Shown here in pieces: positions 1-5,957 of a DNA stretch of 10,491 bases (positions are counted from its first letter, which is position 1; every line of letters starts with the position of its first letter). The stretch is taken from positions 1-10,491 of the forward strand of contig JAEXYA010000002.1 of assembly GCA_023451825.1 (NCBI GenBank), written 5' to 3'. The position numbers were made by a program, and so were the translations under genes. Under the pieces are notes generated by a model, which saw only the letters and a program-made list of their open reading frames with translations, had not been told where the DNA came from and made no database searches. The DNA comes from Pseudomonadota bacterium (GTDB lineage: Bacteria > Pseudomonadota > Alphaproteobacteria > Rhizobiales > Xanthobacteraceae).

Positions 1-650
1 TTCACGCCCGGCGGAATGTAGACGAAGGAACCGTCGGAGAACACGGCCGAGTTCAGCGTGGCGTAGAAGTTGTCCGAGGTCGGAACGACCGTGCCGAGAT
101 ACTGCTTCACCAAGTCGGGATGTTCGCGGATGGCTTCCGAGATCGGCATGAAGATCACGCCGGCCTTCTTCAGCTCGGCCTGGAACGTGGTCGCGACCGA
201 GACCGAATCGAACACGGCATCGACGGCGATCTTGCGGCGCTCGGGATTCTCGTCACCCGGCTGCGGCTCGACGCCTTCCAGCATCGCGACTTCGCGCAGC
301 GGAATGCCGAGCTTCTCATAGGTCTTGAGAATCTCCGGATCGATCTCGTCCAGCGAGGCGATCGATTTCTTCTTCGGTGCTGCGTAGTAGTGAATGTCCT
401 GGAAGTCGATCTTCGGATAATCGACGCGCGCCCAGGTGGGCTCTTCCATGGTCAGCCAGCGGCGATAGGCCTCGAGGCGCCATTCCAGCATCCACTCGGG
501 CTCATTCTTTTTCGCGGAAATATAACGGACGATGTCTTCGCTCAAACCCTTCGGGGCGAGCTCGGATTCGATCAGCGTTTCGAATCCATAACGATATTGA
601 TCGACATCAATGAGGCGAACCTGATCGATGGTCTCTTGTACGGCAGCCAT
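1..650 (-). CDS. sufB: Fe-S cluster assembly scaffold protein SufB (partial, C-terminal part outside window)
   Basis: SufB pairs with SufD and the ATPase SufC to form the SufBC2D scaffold, on which Fe-S clusters are built in the cytoplasm from sulfur delivered by a cysteine desulfurase. The frame is open from the ATG at 650 to the window edge, giving 216 residues of a protein usually near 490. Visible family features are the N-terminal helical segment with PEWMLEWRLEAYRRW (51-65), the stretch IDFQDIHYYAAPKKK (81-95), and the core entry YLGTVVPTSDNFYATLNSAV (184-203) followed by SDGSFVYIPPGV (205-216). The start is fixed by a strong GGAGGA ribosome binding site 5 nt upstream. It lies 104 bp downstream of the cysteine desulfurase on the same strand, the expected suf operon order; sufC and sufD should follow beyond position 1. 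The later core and SufC/SufD-binding residues cannot be checked because the gene is cut. Confidence 0.95.
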   Translation of the reverse strand, partial: MAAVQETIDQVRLIDVDQYRYGFETLIESELAPKGLSEDIVRYISAKKNEPEWMLEWRLEAYRRWLTMEEPTWARVDYPKIDFQDIHYYAAPKKKSIASLDEIDPEILKTYEKLGIPLREVAMLEGVEPQPGDENPERRKIAVDAVFDSVSVATTFQAELKKAGVIFMPISEAIREHPDLVKQYLGTVVPTSDNFYATLNSAVFSDGSFVYIPPGV

Positions 651-664
651 TCAAATCCTCCGCT

Positions 665-683
665 CGCGGTTTCAAGGACCGCG
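665..683 (-). promoter_or_regulatory. Small hairpin just upstream of the sufB ribosome binding site
   Basis: The inverted repeat CGCGGT / ACCGCG (665-670 and 678-683) has a 7-nt loop and ends 3 nt before the GGAGGA of sufB. In the desulfurase-sufB transcript it could form a 6-bp stem beside the ribosome binding site. A role in translation or as an RNA processing site is inference only; no T-tract follows, so it is not an intrinsic terminator. Confidence 0.3.
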
Positions 684-754
684 GTGGACATAACCAAACC
701 AAATCTTGAACTTGCGGGGGTCTTTACGACGTTCCGGCGGGAAAATCACCAGCC

Positions 755-1921
755 TTAGAACCGTTCAACCTCTGTTTCGTCGCTCTGCTTAATTAGTGTG
801 CCGGCAAGCTTTTTCCAAGCCTGAAGGCAAAGTTCCACGTCTTCGTGAGTGGTGGACCACCCCAAACTCAGACGAATCGCGCTGCGGGTCAGCTCAGCCC
901 CGTAACCCATCGCCTCGATCACATGGGACGGCTGCACCTTACCAGAGGAACACGCGGAACCAGACGATACCGCGATACCTTCCAAATCAAATCCTATCAC
1001 CGCTGTCTCCGCTCGCAGCCCGGGGGCGCCGAACAGGATCGTGTTCGGCAGGCGGGGAGCGTCCTCCGCGAACACAATGACGTCGTTGTGCTGCCGCAAG
1101 CCCGCCTCAAGAAATCGGCGCAGTTCGGCGATCTTTGCCATCGCCGGAAGGCCGGCAATGGCAGCCTTTGCAGCGGCACCGAAGCCGGCGATTCCGATGA
1201 CATTCTCGGTCCCGGCGCGCCGTGACAGCTCCTGCCCGCCGCCACGCAGCAGCGGCGCGGGACCCGTCAGGCCATCGCCGATCACGAGCGCGCCGACGCC
1301 TTTGGGACCGCCAACCTTATGCGCAGAAATCGATAGAAGATCGACCTGCAATTCATTGATATCGATAGACATCTTGCCTAACGCCTGTACTGCGTCGACA
1401 TGCAGAACGCCGCCGGCTTCACGGACCGCGTGAGCAATTTCCGTGGTCGGCTGGAGCGCCCCGGTCTCGTTGTTGGCCGCCATCACCGACACCAGCGCGG
1501 GCGCGCCGTCTGCCAGCAATGCCCGCAAATGCGGGGGATCAACCACCCCGTTTCGATCAACCTCGAGCGCCGTCACCGCGTCGGGCAAGAACCGTCCAGC
1601 AGCCATCACCGAGGGATGCTCTACGGCCGATAGGATCAACCGCTCGACCGGCAATCCGCCTTTGCGACTGATCCCCGGAACCAGCGCCATCACATTGGCC
1701 TCGGTGCCACCCGAGGTGAACACCACCTGCCGCGCCTCGGCGCCGACCGCGCTCGCAACCGCCGCACGGGCGTCTTCGACGATCCGTCGCGCCTTACGCC
1801 CCTCATCATGCACCGAGGACGGGTTCCCGACCGCATCCATGGCAGCCAGCATCGCCGCCCGCGCCTCATCGCGCAGCGGGGTGGTCGCATTCCAGTCGAG
1901 ATAGACGCGCGGGCGAGCCAC
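755..1921 (-). CDS. Cysteine desulfurase, class V aminotransferase (IscS/NifS-like), first gene of suf operon
   Basis: This 388-residue PLP enzyme converts L-cysteine to alanine and leaves a persulfide on its active-site cysteine for Fe-S cluster assembly. The fold signature is complete: YLDWNATTP near the N-terminus (7-15), SGGTEAN (70-76), the PLP-stacking His102 in EHPSV, NNETG (150-154), D176 and Q179 in HVDAVQA, the Schiff-base Lys202 in SAHKVGGPKG, RAGTEN (235-240), and catalytic Cys324 in SSGSACSSG (319-327). The extended loop around Cys324 places it with group I (IscS/NifS) rather than the shorter-loop SufS group. The start is GTG at 1921, supported by AAGGAG 7 nt upstream. The enzyme leads the operon with sufB downstream; in related bacteria a second, SufS-type desulfurase often lies later in the cluster, so the symbol is left open. 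No Rrf2/IscR-type regulator gene lies between it and the divergent hydrolase. Confidence 0.93.
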   Translation of the reverse strand: MARPRVYLDWNATTPLRDEARAAMLAAMDAVGNPSSVHDEGRKARRIVEDARAAVASAVGAEARQVVFTSGGTEANVMALVPGISRKGGLPVERLILSAVEHPSVMAAGRFLPDAVTALEVDRNGVVDPPHLRALLADGAPALVSVMAANNETGALQPTTEIAHAVREAGGVLHVDAVQALGKMSIDINELQVDLLSISAHKVGGPKGVGALVIGDGLTGPAPLLRGGGQELSRRAGTENVIGIAGFGAAAKAAIAGLPAMAKIAELRRFLEAGLRQHNDVIVFAEDAPRLPNTILFGAPGLRAETAVIGFDLEGIAVSSGSACSSGKVQPSHVIEAMGYGAELTRSAIRLSLGWSTTHEDVELCLQAWKKLAGTLIKQSDETEVERF

Positions 1922-1928
1922 AACTGAT

Positions 1929-1934
1929 CTCCTT
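1929..1934 (-). promoter_or_regulatory. Ribosome binding site deciding the GTG start of the cysteine desulfurase
   Basis: The minus strand reads AAGGAG, followed by a 7-nt spacer and GTG. This is the best Shine-Dalgarno match near the 5' end of the gene. The start places the conserved YLDWNATTP motif at residue 7, as expected for this family. Confidence 0.7.
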
Positions 1935-1974
1935 CAGTCCCAATCGGGTCTCTTAGACCAAGTCGGCGGCGAAT

Positions 1975-1990
1975 GCGCGTCCGGACGCGC
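1975..1990. promoter_or_regulatory. Perfect 16-bp palindrome in the suf / hydrolase divergent region
   Basis: GCGCGTCC joined directly to GGACGCGC gives a loop-less perfect palindrome, 54 bp before the desulfurase start and 151 bp before the hydrolase start. This is the form expected of a site for a symmetric dimeric DNA-binding protein. The regulator is unknown: the sequence is GC-rich and does not resemble the AT-rich iron-control elements (ICE, iron-responsive operator) I know from rhizobia. High local GC raises the chance of coincidence. The rest of the 219-bp gap (1922-2140) shows only weak promoter-like elements. Confidence 0.4.
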
Positions 1991-2008
1991 CCTGACACGT
2001 TCAATATG

Positions 2009-2035
2009 CTTGCTTTTCGCCCCTGCGCTTATGGT
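2009..2035 (+). promoter_or_regulatory. Weak candidate promoter for the hydrolase gene
   Basis: CTTGCT (2009-2014) and TATGGT (2030-2035) are separated by 15 bp and resemble alphaproteobacterial housekeeping -35 and -10 elements, although the spacer is shorter than the usual 16-18 bp. They lie in the most AT-rich part of the gap and point toward the hydrolase, leaving a leader of about 100 nt. This is a pattern match only. Confidence 0.25.
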
Positions 2036-2130
2036 AGAACGCGGCCTCCACTCCACCCGGCGCTGTGTCCAGCGGTGCCGATCGTCCGTCTCACTGGCGC
2101 GATGTCGTCCGCCGCGCCGAGACCGCGACC

Positions 2131-2135
2131 AAGGA
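2131..2135 (+). promoter_or_regulatory. Ribosome binding site deciding the hydrolase start
   Basis: AAGGA lies 5 nt before the ATG at 2141. The open frame extends further upstream, with an ATG at 2102 and a GTG-type opening at 1973. Those upstream residues are arginine- and proline-rich with no recognisable family sequence, and they have no comparable ribosome binding site. Confidence 0.6.
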
Positions 2136-2140
2136 TCACG

Positions 2141-2788
2141 ATGCCCGAAGTTATTTTTGCAGGCCCCGCCGGCCGTATCGAAGGCCGCTATCATCCTGCC
2201 AAGCAGAAGAACGCGCCGATTGCGATGGTGCTGCATCCGCACCCGCAATTCGCCGGCACGATGAACCACCAGATCGTCTATCAGTGCTATTACGCCTTCG
2301 TGCATCGCGGCTTCTCGGTGCTGCGCTTCAATTTCCGCGGCGTCGGCCGTAGCCAGGGCTCGTTCGACCATGGCACCGGCGAGCTCTCGGATGCCGCAGC
2401 GGCGCTCGACTGGGCACAGTCGATCAATCCCGAAGCGCGCGCCTGCTGGGTCACCGGCTTCTCGTTCGGCGCCTGGATCGGCATGCAGCTTCTGATGCGC
2501 CGCCCGGAAGTCGAGGGCTTCATCTCGATCGCCCCGCCGGCCAATCTCTATGACTTCTCGTTCCTGGCGCCCTGCCCGTCCTCGGGCCTGATCGTTCATG
2601 GCGACAAGGACGCCGTGGTGCCGGCCAAGGACGTCAACACGCTGGTCGAGAAGCTGAAGACCCAGAAGGGCATCGTGATCGACCAGCAGGTCATCCCCGG
2701 CGCCAACCACTTCTTCGACAACAAGCTGGAGCCGCTGATGGAATCGGTGACCAGCTATCTGGATATGCGACTGGCCAACGTCCGTTAA
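2141..2788 (+). CDS. Alpha/beta hydrolase of unknown substrate
   Basis: This is a compact 215-residue serine hydrolase of the alpha/beta fold, probably cytoplasmic since it has no signal peptide or membrane segment. The catalytic triad is readable: nucleophile Ser108 in GFSFG (106-110), Asp157 in HGDKDAVVP (153-161) and His190 in GANHFFDN (187-194). An HPHP motif at 32-35 after the first central strand (AMVLHPHPQ) is well placed for the oxyanion hole, and LRFNFRGVGRSQG (61-73) is the usual loop after strand 4. Such short proteins are annotated only as alpha/beta hydrolases; similarity to dienelactone-hydrolase-like and peptidase S9-like folds does not define a substrate. The start is chosen from AAGGA 5 nt upstream. 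The gene diverges from the suf operon and converges on the porin gene, so it appears monocistronic. An esterase or thioesterase role is possible but unproven. Confidence 0.88.
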   Translation: MPEVIFAGPAGRIEGRYHPAKQKNAPIAMVLHPHPQFAGTMNHQIVYQCYYAFVHRGFSVLRFNFRGVGRSQGSFDHGTGELSDAAAALDWAQSINPEARACWVTGFSFGAWIGMQLLMRRPEVEGFISIAPPANLYDFSFLAPCPSSGLIVHGDKDAVVPAKDVNTLVEKLKTQKGIVIDQQVIPGANHFFDNKLEPLMESVTSYLDMRLANVR

Positions 2789-2808
2789 GCGCTGCGCGAG
2801 GATCGAAC

Positions 2809-2843
2809 AAAAAGCCCTCGGCCAACCGGCCGAGGGCTTTTTT
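2809..2843. terminator. Bidirectional intrinsic terminator between hydrolase and porin genes
   Basis: GCCCTCGGCC (2814-2823) and GGCCGAGGGC (2828-2837) form a perfect 10-bp stem with an AACC loop. On the plus strand the stem is followed by six T (2838-2843). On the minus strand it is followed by a T-run, the complement of the five A at 2809-2813. It lies 20 nt after the hydrolase stop and 18 nt after the porin stop, so one hairpin can end both convergent transcripts. Confidence 0.92.
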
Positions 2844-2861
2844 GTTGCGATGTCGCTGCGA

Positions 2862-4391
2862 TCAGAACGAGCGTAGGATTTGCACCGAACCATTGTAGAG
2901 GTTCTGGTCGCGAATCTCGTAGGCCTGCCCCGCCGGCTTGCCGGTGACATTGCCTGTATAGGTGCCGCCGAGATTTTGATCGAGACGCGTAAAGGTGAAC
3001 TCGGCCGATAGGGTCAGGTTCTTGACCGGCGTCCATGCCGTGCGCGTACCGATCTGGGCGATCGCGAAATCGAAATTGTTCGATGTGCCCGAGATGCTGC
3101 CCGCATTGGTCCCTGTCGGTGCTGCAGCGGTGCTCGTGCCGAGCCGCCCACCGGCCGGACTGAAAGCGGCTGCGAGCAACGCATTGCCGCCATCGCCATA
3201 GGAGATGTGGCTGTAATTGCCGAACAGCGAGGTGCGCCAGTTCGTGTTCCAGTAGTGCTCATAGAACGCACTGACCTGCCAGGTCTCCGCCTGCTGGATC
3301 TGGCCGTTCGGCGCGAACACGCCGTCGAGCAGATAGCCGAAACCGACTGTATTGCTGTCGAACTTGGCGAAGCGTCCGCCGCCTTGGGTATCGAGCGTGC
3401 CACCACCGAACACATATTTGGTAGCGCCCTTACCGTAAGAGGTTTCGAGCTTCAAACTATCGCTGGCGCCCGTGGGCAGGTTCTTGAATTCGACGGCTCC
3501 GGTGACCGCAAAGCCGAAGGAATCGTCGGCGTGTCCTGTCGGATTGGTCGCGCCGTAAAAGCCAGGCGTGATCGTATGCATGGCGGCGCCAAAATGCAGC
3601 GAGCCCCATTTCTGGTCGAGCCGGACATTGCCCACCACATCAGGAATATGGTTGCCGCCATAGGAGTTGCCGAGGAACGTGTTCGACACCGTGCCGTAAT
3701 TCTGGGCGCCGAATTGGCCGGCGCCGGGTGCGACGATGAAATTCGCGGTGTTGTAAAGACCGGCATTGCGATAGGGCGAGGCGTTTTCGAGCGAGATCGA
3801 GGCCGACACGCCATTGCCGAATTCGGCGGTGTAGGCGATCTGCGGCAGGCCGGTGCTGTTGTTTGAACCGGCGAGGAAGCCCGACGAGATATAAGGCTTG
3901 GTCAGCGCCCATTGGGGATCGAATTGCGACACCGCCTTGCCGAAGGTGAAGCCGGCGAACTGGATGAAAGCGAGATCGACCTCGGTGAAACCGCCGGCGA
4001 TGTTGTCGCGGTCCTGAGTGAAATCGAGCTGGAAATTCGCATAGGTACGGACCGTGCCGTATTCCGTGGCGGTGCGCGTATCCGTGGTCAAATTCACGCG
4101 CTCGCGGGTGAGATAGTAGTTCTTGGTCCAGAGATCGTTGCCACCGGCGCCGCCCTGCCAGAACGGCGCATCATAGGGGCCGCCATTGAATGTGGTGTCG
4201 ATACGGATCGCGCCACCGATCTTGATGCAGGTATCGGTGCCCGGAATGTAGTAGAAGCCTGCACCATAGAGCGAGCAGACCTTTACATATTCAACGGCCT
4301 TCGCCTTGACCGGAAGGTCTGCCGCCTGCGCGCCGCCGATCGCTATCAGCGCTGCTGCGGAGCCGAGAATGGTCTGCTTGATCACGGTCAT
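2862..4391 (-). CDS. Outer-membrane porin of the rhizobial Porin_2 / Omp2b family
   Basis: This 509-residue beta-barrel general diffusion porin lets small hydrophilic solutes cross the outer membrane. A Sec signal peptide is evident: basic MTVIK, a hydrophobic core, and cleavage at AQA|ADLPVK after residue 23. The mature N-terminus carries the family signature with two cysteines, VEYVKVCSLYGAGFYYIPG followed by TDTCIKIGG (Cys39 and Cys55), and then alternating aromatic/polar barrel strands with Gly/Asn-rich loops. The chain ends in Phe509 (QILRSF), the outer-membrane assembly signal recognised by BamA. The ATG start has GGAGG 4 nt upstream. The gene is single, shares a bidirectional terminator with the hydrolase, and has a 315-bp upstream region with direct and inverted repeats, which suggests regulated expression. 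Its length agrees with bradyrhizobial porins, which often occur as several paralogues, so no gene symbol is given. Confidence 0.94.
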   Translation of the reverse strand: MTVIKQTILGSAAALIAIGGAQAADLPVKAKAVEYVKVCSLYGAGFYYIPGTDTCIKIGGAIRIDTTFNGGPYDAPFWQGGAGGNDLWTKNYYLTRERVNLTTDTRTATEYGTVRTYANFQLDFTQDRDNIAGGFTEVDLAFIQFAGFTFGKAVSQFDPQWALTKPYISSGFLAGSNNSTGLPQIAYTAEFGNGVSASISLENASPYRNAGLYNTANFIVAPGAGQFGAQNYGTVSNTFLGNSYGGNHIPDVVGNVRLDQKWGSLHFGAAMHTITPGFYGATNPTGHADDSFGFAVTGAVEFKNLPTGASDSLKLETSYGKGATKYVFGGGTLDTQGGGRFAKFDSNTVGFGYLLDGVFAPNGQIQQAETWQVSAFYEHYWNTNWRTSLFGNYSHISYGDGGNALLAAAFSPAGGRLGTSTAAAPTGTNAGSISGTSNNFDFAIAQIGTRTAWTPVKNLTLSAEFTFTRLDQNLGGTYTGNVTGKPAGQAYEIRDQNLYNGSVQILRSF

Positions 4392-4458
4392 GATGCCTCC
4401 AAAGCGAGGCCGCGAGCGAACGCCTCAACGTTCAGCGATCCGGCATCGTGTCTTCTCG

Positions 4459-4474
4459 GGCCGCTGTCGCGGCC
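4459..4474 (-). repeat. Short GC stem-loop in the porin leader
   Basis: GGCCGC (4459-4464) and GCGGCC (4469-4474) with a TGTC loop can form a 6-bp GC hairpin 68 nt before the porin start. It probably lies in the 5' untranslated region or the core promoter. Stabilisation of porin mRNA by such leaders is known in other bacteria; here it is inference. Confidence 0.25.
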
Positions 4475-4479
4475 GCTTG

Positions 4480-4533
4480 GCGTCAATCTGTTGGCGACAA
4501 TGATGCGACACAATGGCCGCGGTCGATTGACGC
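4480..4533. promoter_or_regulatory. Operator-like repeat cluster upstream of the porin gene
   Basis: A 9-bp perfect inverted repeat, GCGTCAATC (4480-4488) and GATTGACGC (4525-4533), brackets a direct repeat GCGACA at 4494-4499 and 4505-4510. On the porin coding strand the direct repeat reads TGTCGC-N5-TGTCGC, an 11-bp period or one helical turn. Such spacing is typical of tandem sites for OmpR/PhoB-class response regulators. An inverted copy, TGTCGC on the plus strand, lies at 4465-4470. The cluster is 89-142 bp before the porin ATG. Binding and the identity of the regulator are inference. No clear -35/-10 pair was found in the 315-bp gap. Confidence 0.4.
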
Positions 4534-4598
4534 AGCATGATTTGTGACCTGTGTGTTTTGGGCAACAAACGACATGCCCGCGCGGCAGCAAATTACCA

Positions 4599-4623
4599 GC
4601 GCCATCACGACGAATGATGGCGC
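4599..4623. repeat. Perfect 9-bp stem-loop in the anmK-porin gap
   Basis: GCGCCATCA (4599-4607) and TGATGGCGC (4615-4623) flank a 7-nt loop. In the anmK direction it starts 84 nt after the stop codon and has no T-run. It may be a factor-dependent transcription end or an RNA-stabilising structure, or alternatively a distal operator for the porin gene. Sequence alone does not decide. Confidence 0.4.
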
Positions 4624-4645
4624 AATCACGGACCGGTGTTCGTTG

Positions 4646-4676
4646 CCAGGCGCGCCCGTCTGAACGTTGCGCCTGG
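4646..4676 (-). terminator. Candidate weak terminator or 3' stem-loop after anmK
   Basis: CCAGGCGC (4646-4653) and GCGCCTGG (4669-4676) form an 8-bp GC-rich stem with a 15-nt loop, 30 nt after the anmK stop in the direction of transcription. No poly-T follows, so it is not a canonical intrinsic terminator and could instead protect the 3' end. Confidence 0.35.
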
Positions 4677-4706
4677 TGCACGGCCTTAGCGAATCGCGGT
4701 GCTAAC

Positions 4707-5816
4707 TCAGTGCTTCGAGCAAACCCCTCCAGTCATCGCCGTCGCGACGCCGGTCGTGCCCGGAAATGTCAGCGGCAGCTGCTTTTTGCTCCGAACCGCA
4801 AGAAACGCAAAGGCCTGCGCCTCCATCGCATCAGCTGACCAGCCAAGAGCATCAGCACTCTCGACCGACGCGGGTGTGACGCGGTCACTGAGCATGGATA
4901 GCAAGGTTGGATTTCGAGCACCGCCTCCCGCAATGATGAAAGCACGCGGCGTTTTCGGAAGCAGCGGACCGATGGCAGCAATGCTCGCAGCGGTGAAGGC
5001 GGTCAGTGTTGCGGCGCCATCGACCGGCGATTTGCCATCAACACGCAGTGCTGCGAAGTGGTTGCGATCGAGCGACTTCGGCGCTGGCACAGTGAAGAAG
5101 GGATTTTGCAGTGCGGATGAGAGCCAGTCCTCATCCACCTGCCCCTGCGCCGCAAGCGCGCCGCCTGCGTCGAAAGGTTGTCCTGTGCTTTGCAGCACGA
5201 AGTCATCGAGCAACGCGTTGCCCGGGCCGGTGTCGCATGCAATCAGTTCGTCATCGCCATCGATATAGGTGACGTTGGACACGCCGCCGATATTGACCAC
5301 GATCAATGGCCCACTGCGGTCGAGCCCGCGCGCCAGTGCGCGATGATAGACCGGGACCAGTGGCGCGCCCTGCCCGCCAGCCGCGACATCTGCCGCACGC
5401 ATATCGTAGACGACCGGCAGCCCGAGCCGCGACGCCAGCCCCTCGCCGTCACCGATCTGCACGGTCAGGCGGTCGGCCGGCCGATGCAGCACGGTCTGGC
5501 CATGGAAGCCGACGAGATCGACGGTGTCGCGCGCTATCCCGTGTGTCGATAGAAAAGCTTCGACGGCCTCGGCGTGAGCTTCCGTCACCACGCGCTCGGC
5601 TTCCGCCAGCACGCCCGGCCGGGCATTGCGGTCGGTCATCCCGACGGCATCGCTCAACGCCTGCCGCAGCAGCGCCCGCTCCGTCTCGCTGTAGGGGCGA
5701 TAGCCGGACGGGCCGAACGCCATGACCCGCTCGCCATCGGTCTCGATCATGGCGACGTCCACCCCGTCCATCGAGGTTCCGCTCATCAGCCCGATCGCCC
5801 GCAGCGCCTTGGTCAC
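4707..5816 (-). CDS. anmK: Anhydro-N-acetylmuramic acid kinase
   Basis: AnmK hydrolyses the 1,6-anhydro ring of anhydro-MurNAc and phosphorylates it with ATP to MurNAc-6-phosphate. This recycles cell-wall sugar released by lytic transglycosylases in the cytoplasm. The 369 residues match the family length. Diagnostic motifs are GLMSGTSMDGVD (9-20, nucleotide binding), GFHGQT (103-108), AADVAAGGQGAPLVP (141-155), NIGGVSN (175-181), CDTGPGN (194-200) and AGGGARN (296-302). The start is GTG at 5816 with AGGGG 7 nt upstream, which brings GLMSGTSMDG to residue 9, as usual. The gene diverges from tyrS across 141 bp. A partner MurNAc-6-P etherase (murQ) is not adjacent, so the next recycling step must be encoded elsewhere or proceed differently. 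Confidence 0.96.
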   Translation of the reverse strand: MTKALRAIGLMSGTSMDGVDVAMIETDGERVMAFGPSGYRPYSETERALLRQALSDAVGMTDRNARPGVLAEAERVVTEAHAEAVEAFLSTHGIARDTVDLVGFHGQTVLHRPADRLTVQIGDGEGLASRLGLPVVYDMRAADVAAGGQGAPLVPVYHRALARGLDRSGPLIVVNIGGVSNVTYIDGDDELIACDTGPGNALLDDFVLQSTGQPFDAGGALAAQGQVDEDWLSSALQNPFFTVPAPKSLDRNHFAALRVDGKSPVDGAATLTAFTAASIAAIGPLLPKTPRAFIIAGGGARNPTLLSMLSDRVTPASVESADALGWSADAMEAQAFAFLAVRSKKQLPLTFPGTTGVATAMTGGVCSKH

Positions 5817-5823
5817 GCAAAAT

Positions 5824-5828
5824 CCCCT
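5824..5828 (-). promoter_or_regulatory. Ribosome binding site for the GTG start of anmK
   Basis: The minus strand reads AGGGG, then 7 nt, then GTG. There is no ATG in a family-compatible position, so this site supports the GTG start. Confidence 0.55.
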
Positions 5829-5843
5829 GAATTCCGGTCCAAA

Positions 5844-5871
5844 CTTGTGCCGAACCGCCCAATCTTATACC
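5844..5871 (+). promoter_or_regulatory. tyrS: Candidate tyrS promoter
   Basis: CTTGTG (5844-5849) and TATACC (5866-5871) are separated by 16 bp, a fair match to alphaproteobacterial housekeeping promoters. They would give a tyrS leader of roughly 80 nt. The leader contains a CCACC/GGTGG hairpin (5875-5888) and a longer GCCGCC/GGCGGC inverted repeat (5895-5900 and 5922-5927) around the palindrome AGCATGCT. No T-box is seen, and none is expected in this lineage. Confidence 0.4.
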
Positions 5872-5957
5872 TAACCACCCTCTGGTGGCTCAGTGCCGCC
5901 AGCATGCTGCCGATTGATTGAGGCGGCGTAAAACCTTCAGACCCGAGTCCCGAACCG

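Noticed and set aside
1934..2950. Long minus-strand open frame opposite the hydrolase
   Set aside because: It covers the hydrolase, the bidirectional terminator and the porin 3' end. The product has no recognisable domain, and the plus-strand hydrolase has a full catalytic triad and a ribosome binding site.
3207..4547. Plus-strand frames of about 210-220 codons opposite the porin
   Set aside because: These are antisense shadows. The minus-strand frame has a signal peptide, the porin cysteine signature and a C-terminal Phe, which settles the coding strand.
5844..5957. Possible T-box or other amino-acid-responsive riboswitch upstream of tyrS
   Set aside because: No T-box core sequence, specifier loop or terminator/antiterminator pair is visible, and tyrS T-boxes are typical of Firmicutes, not of this lineage.
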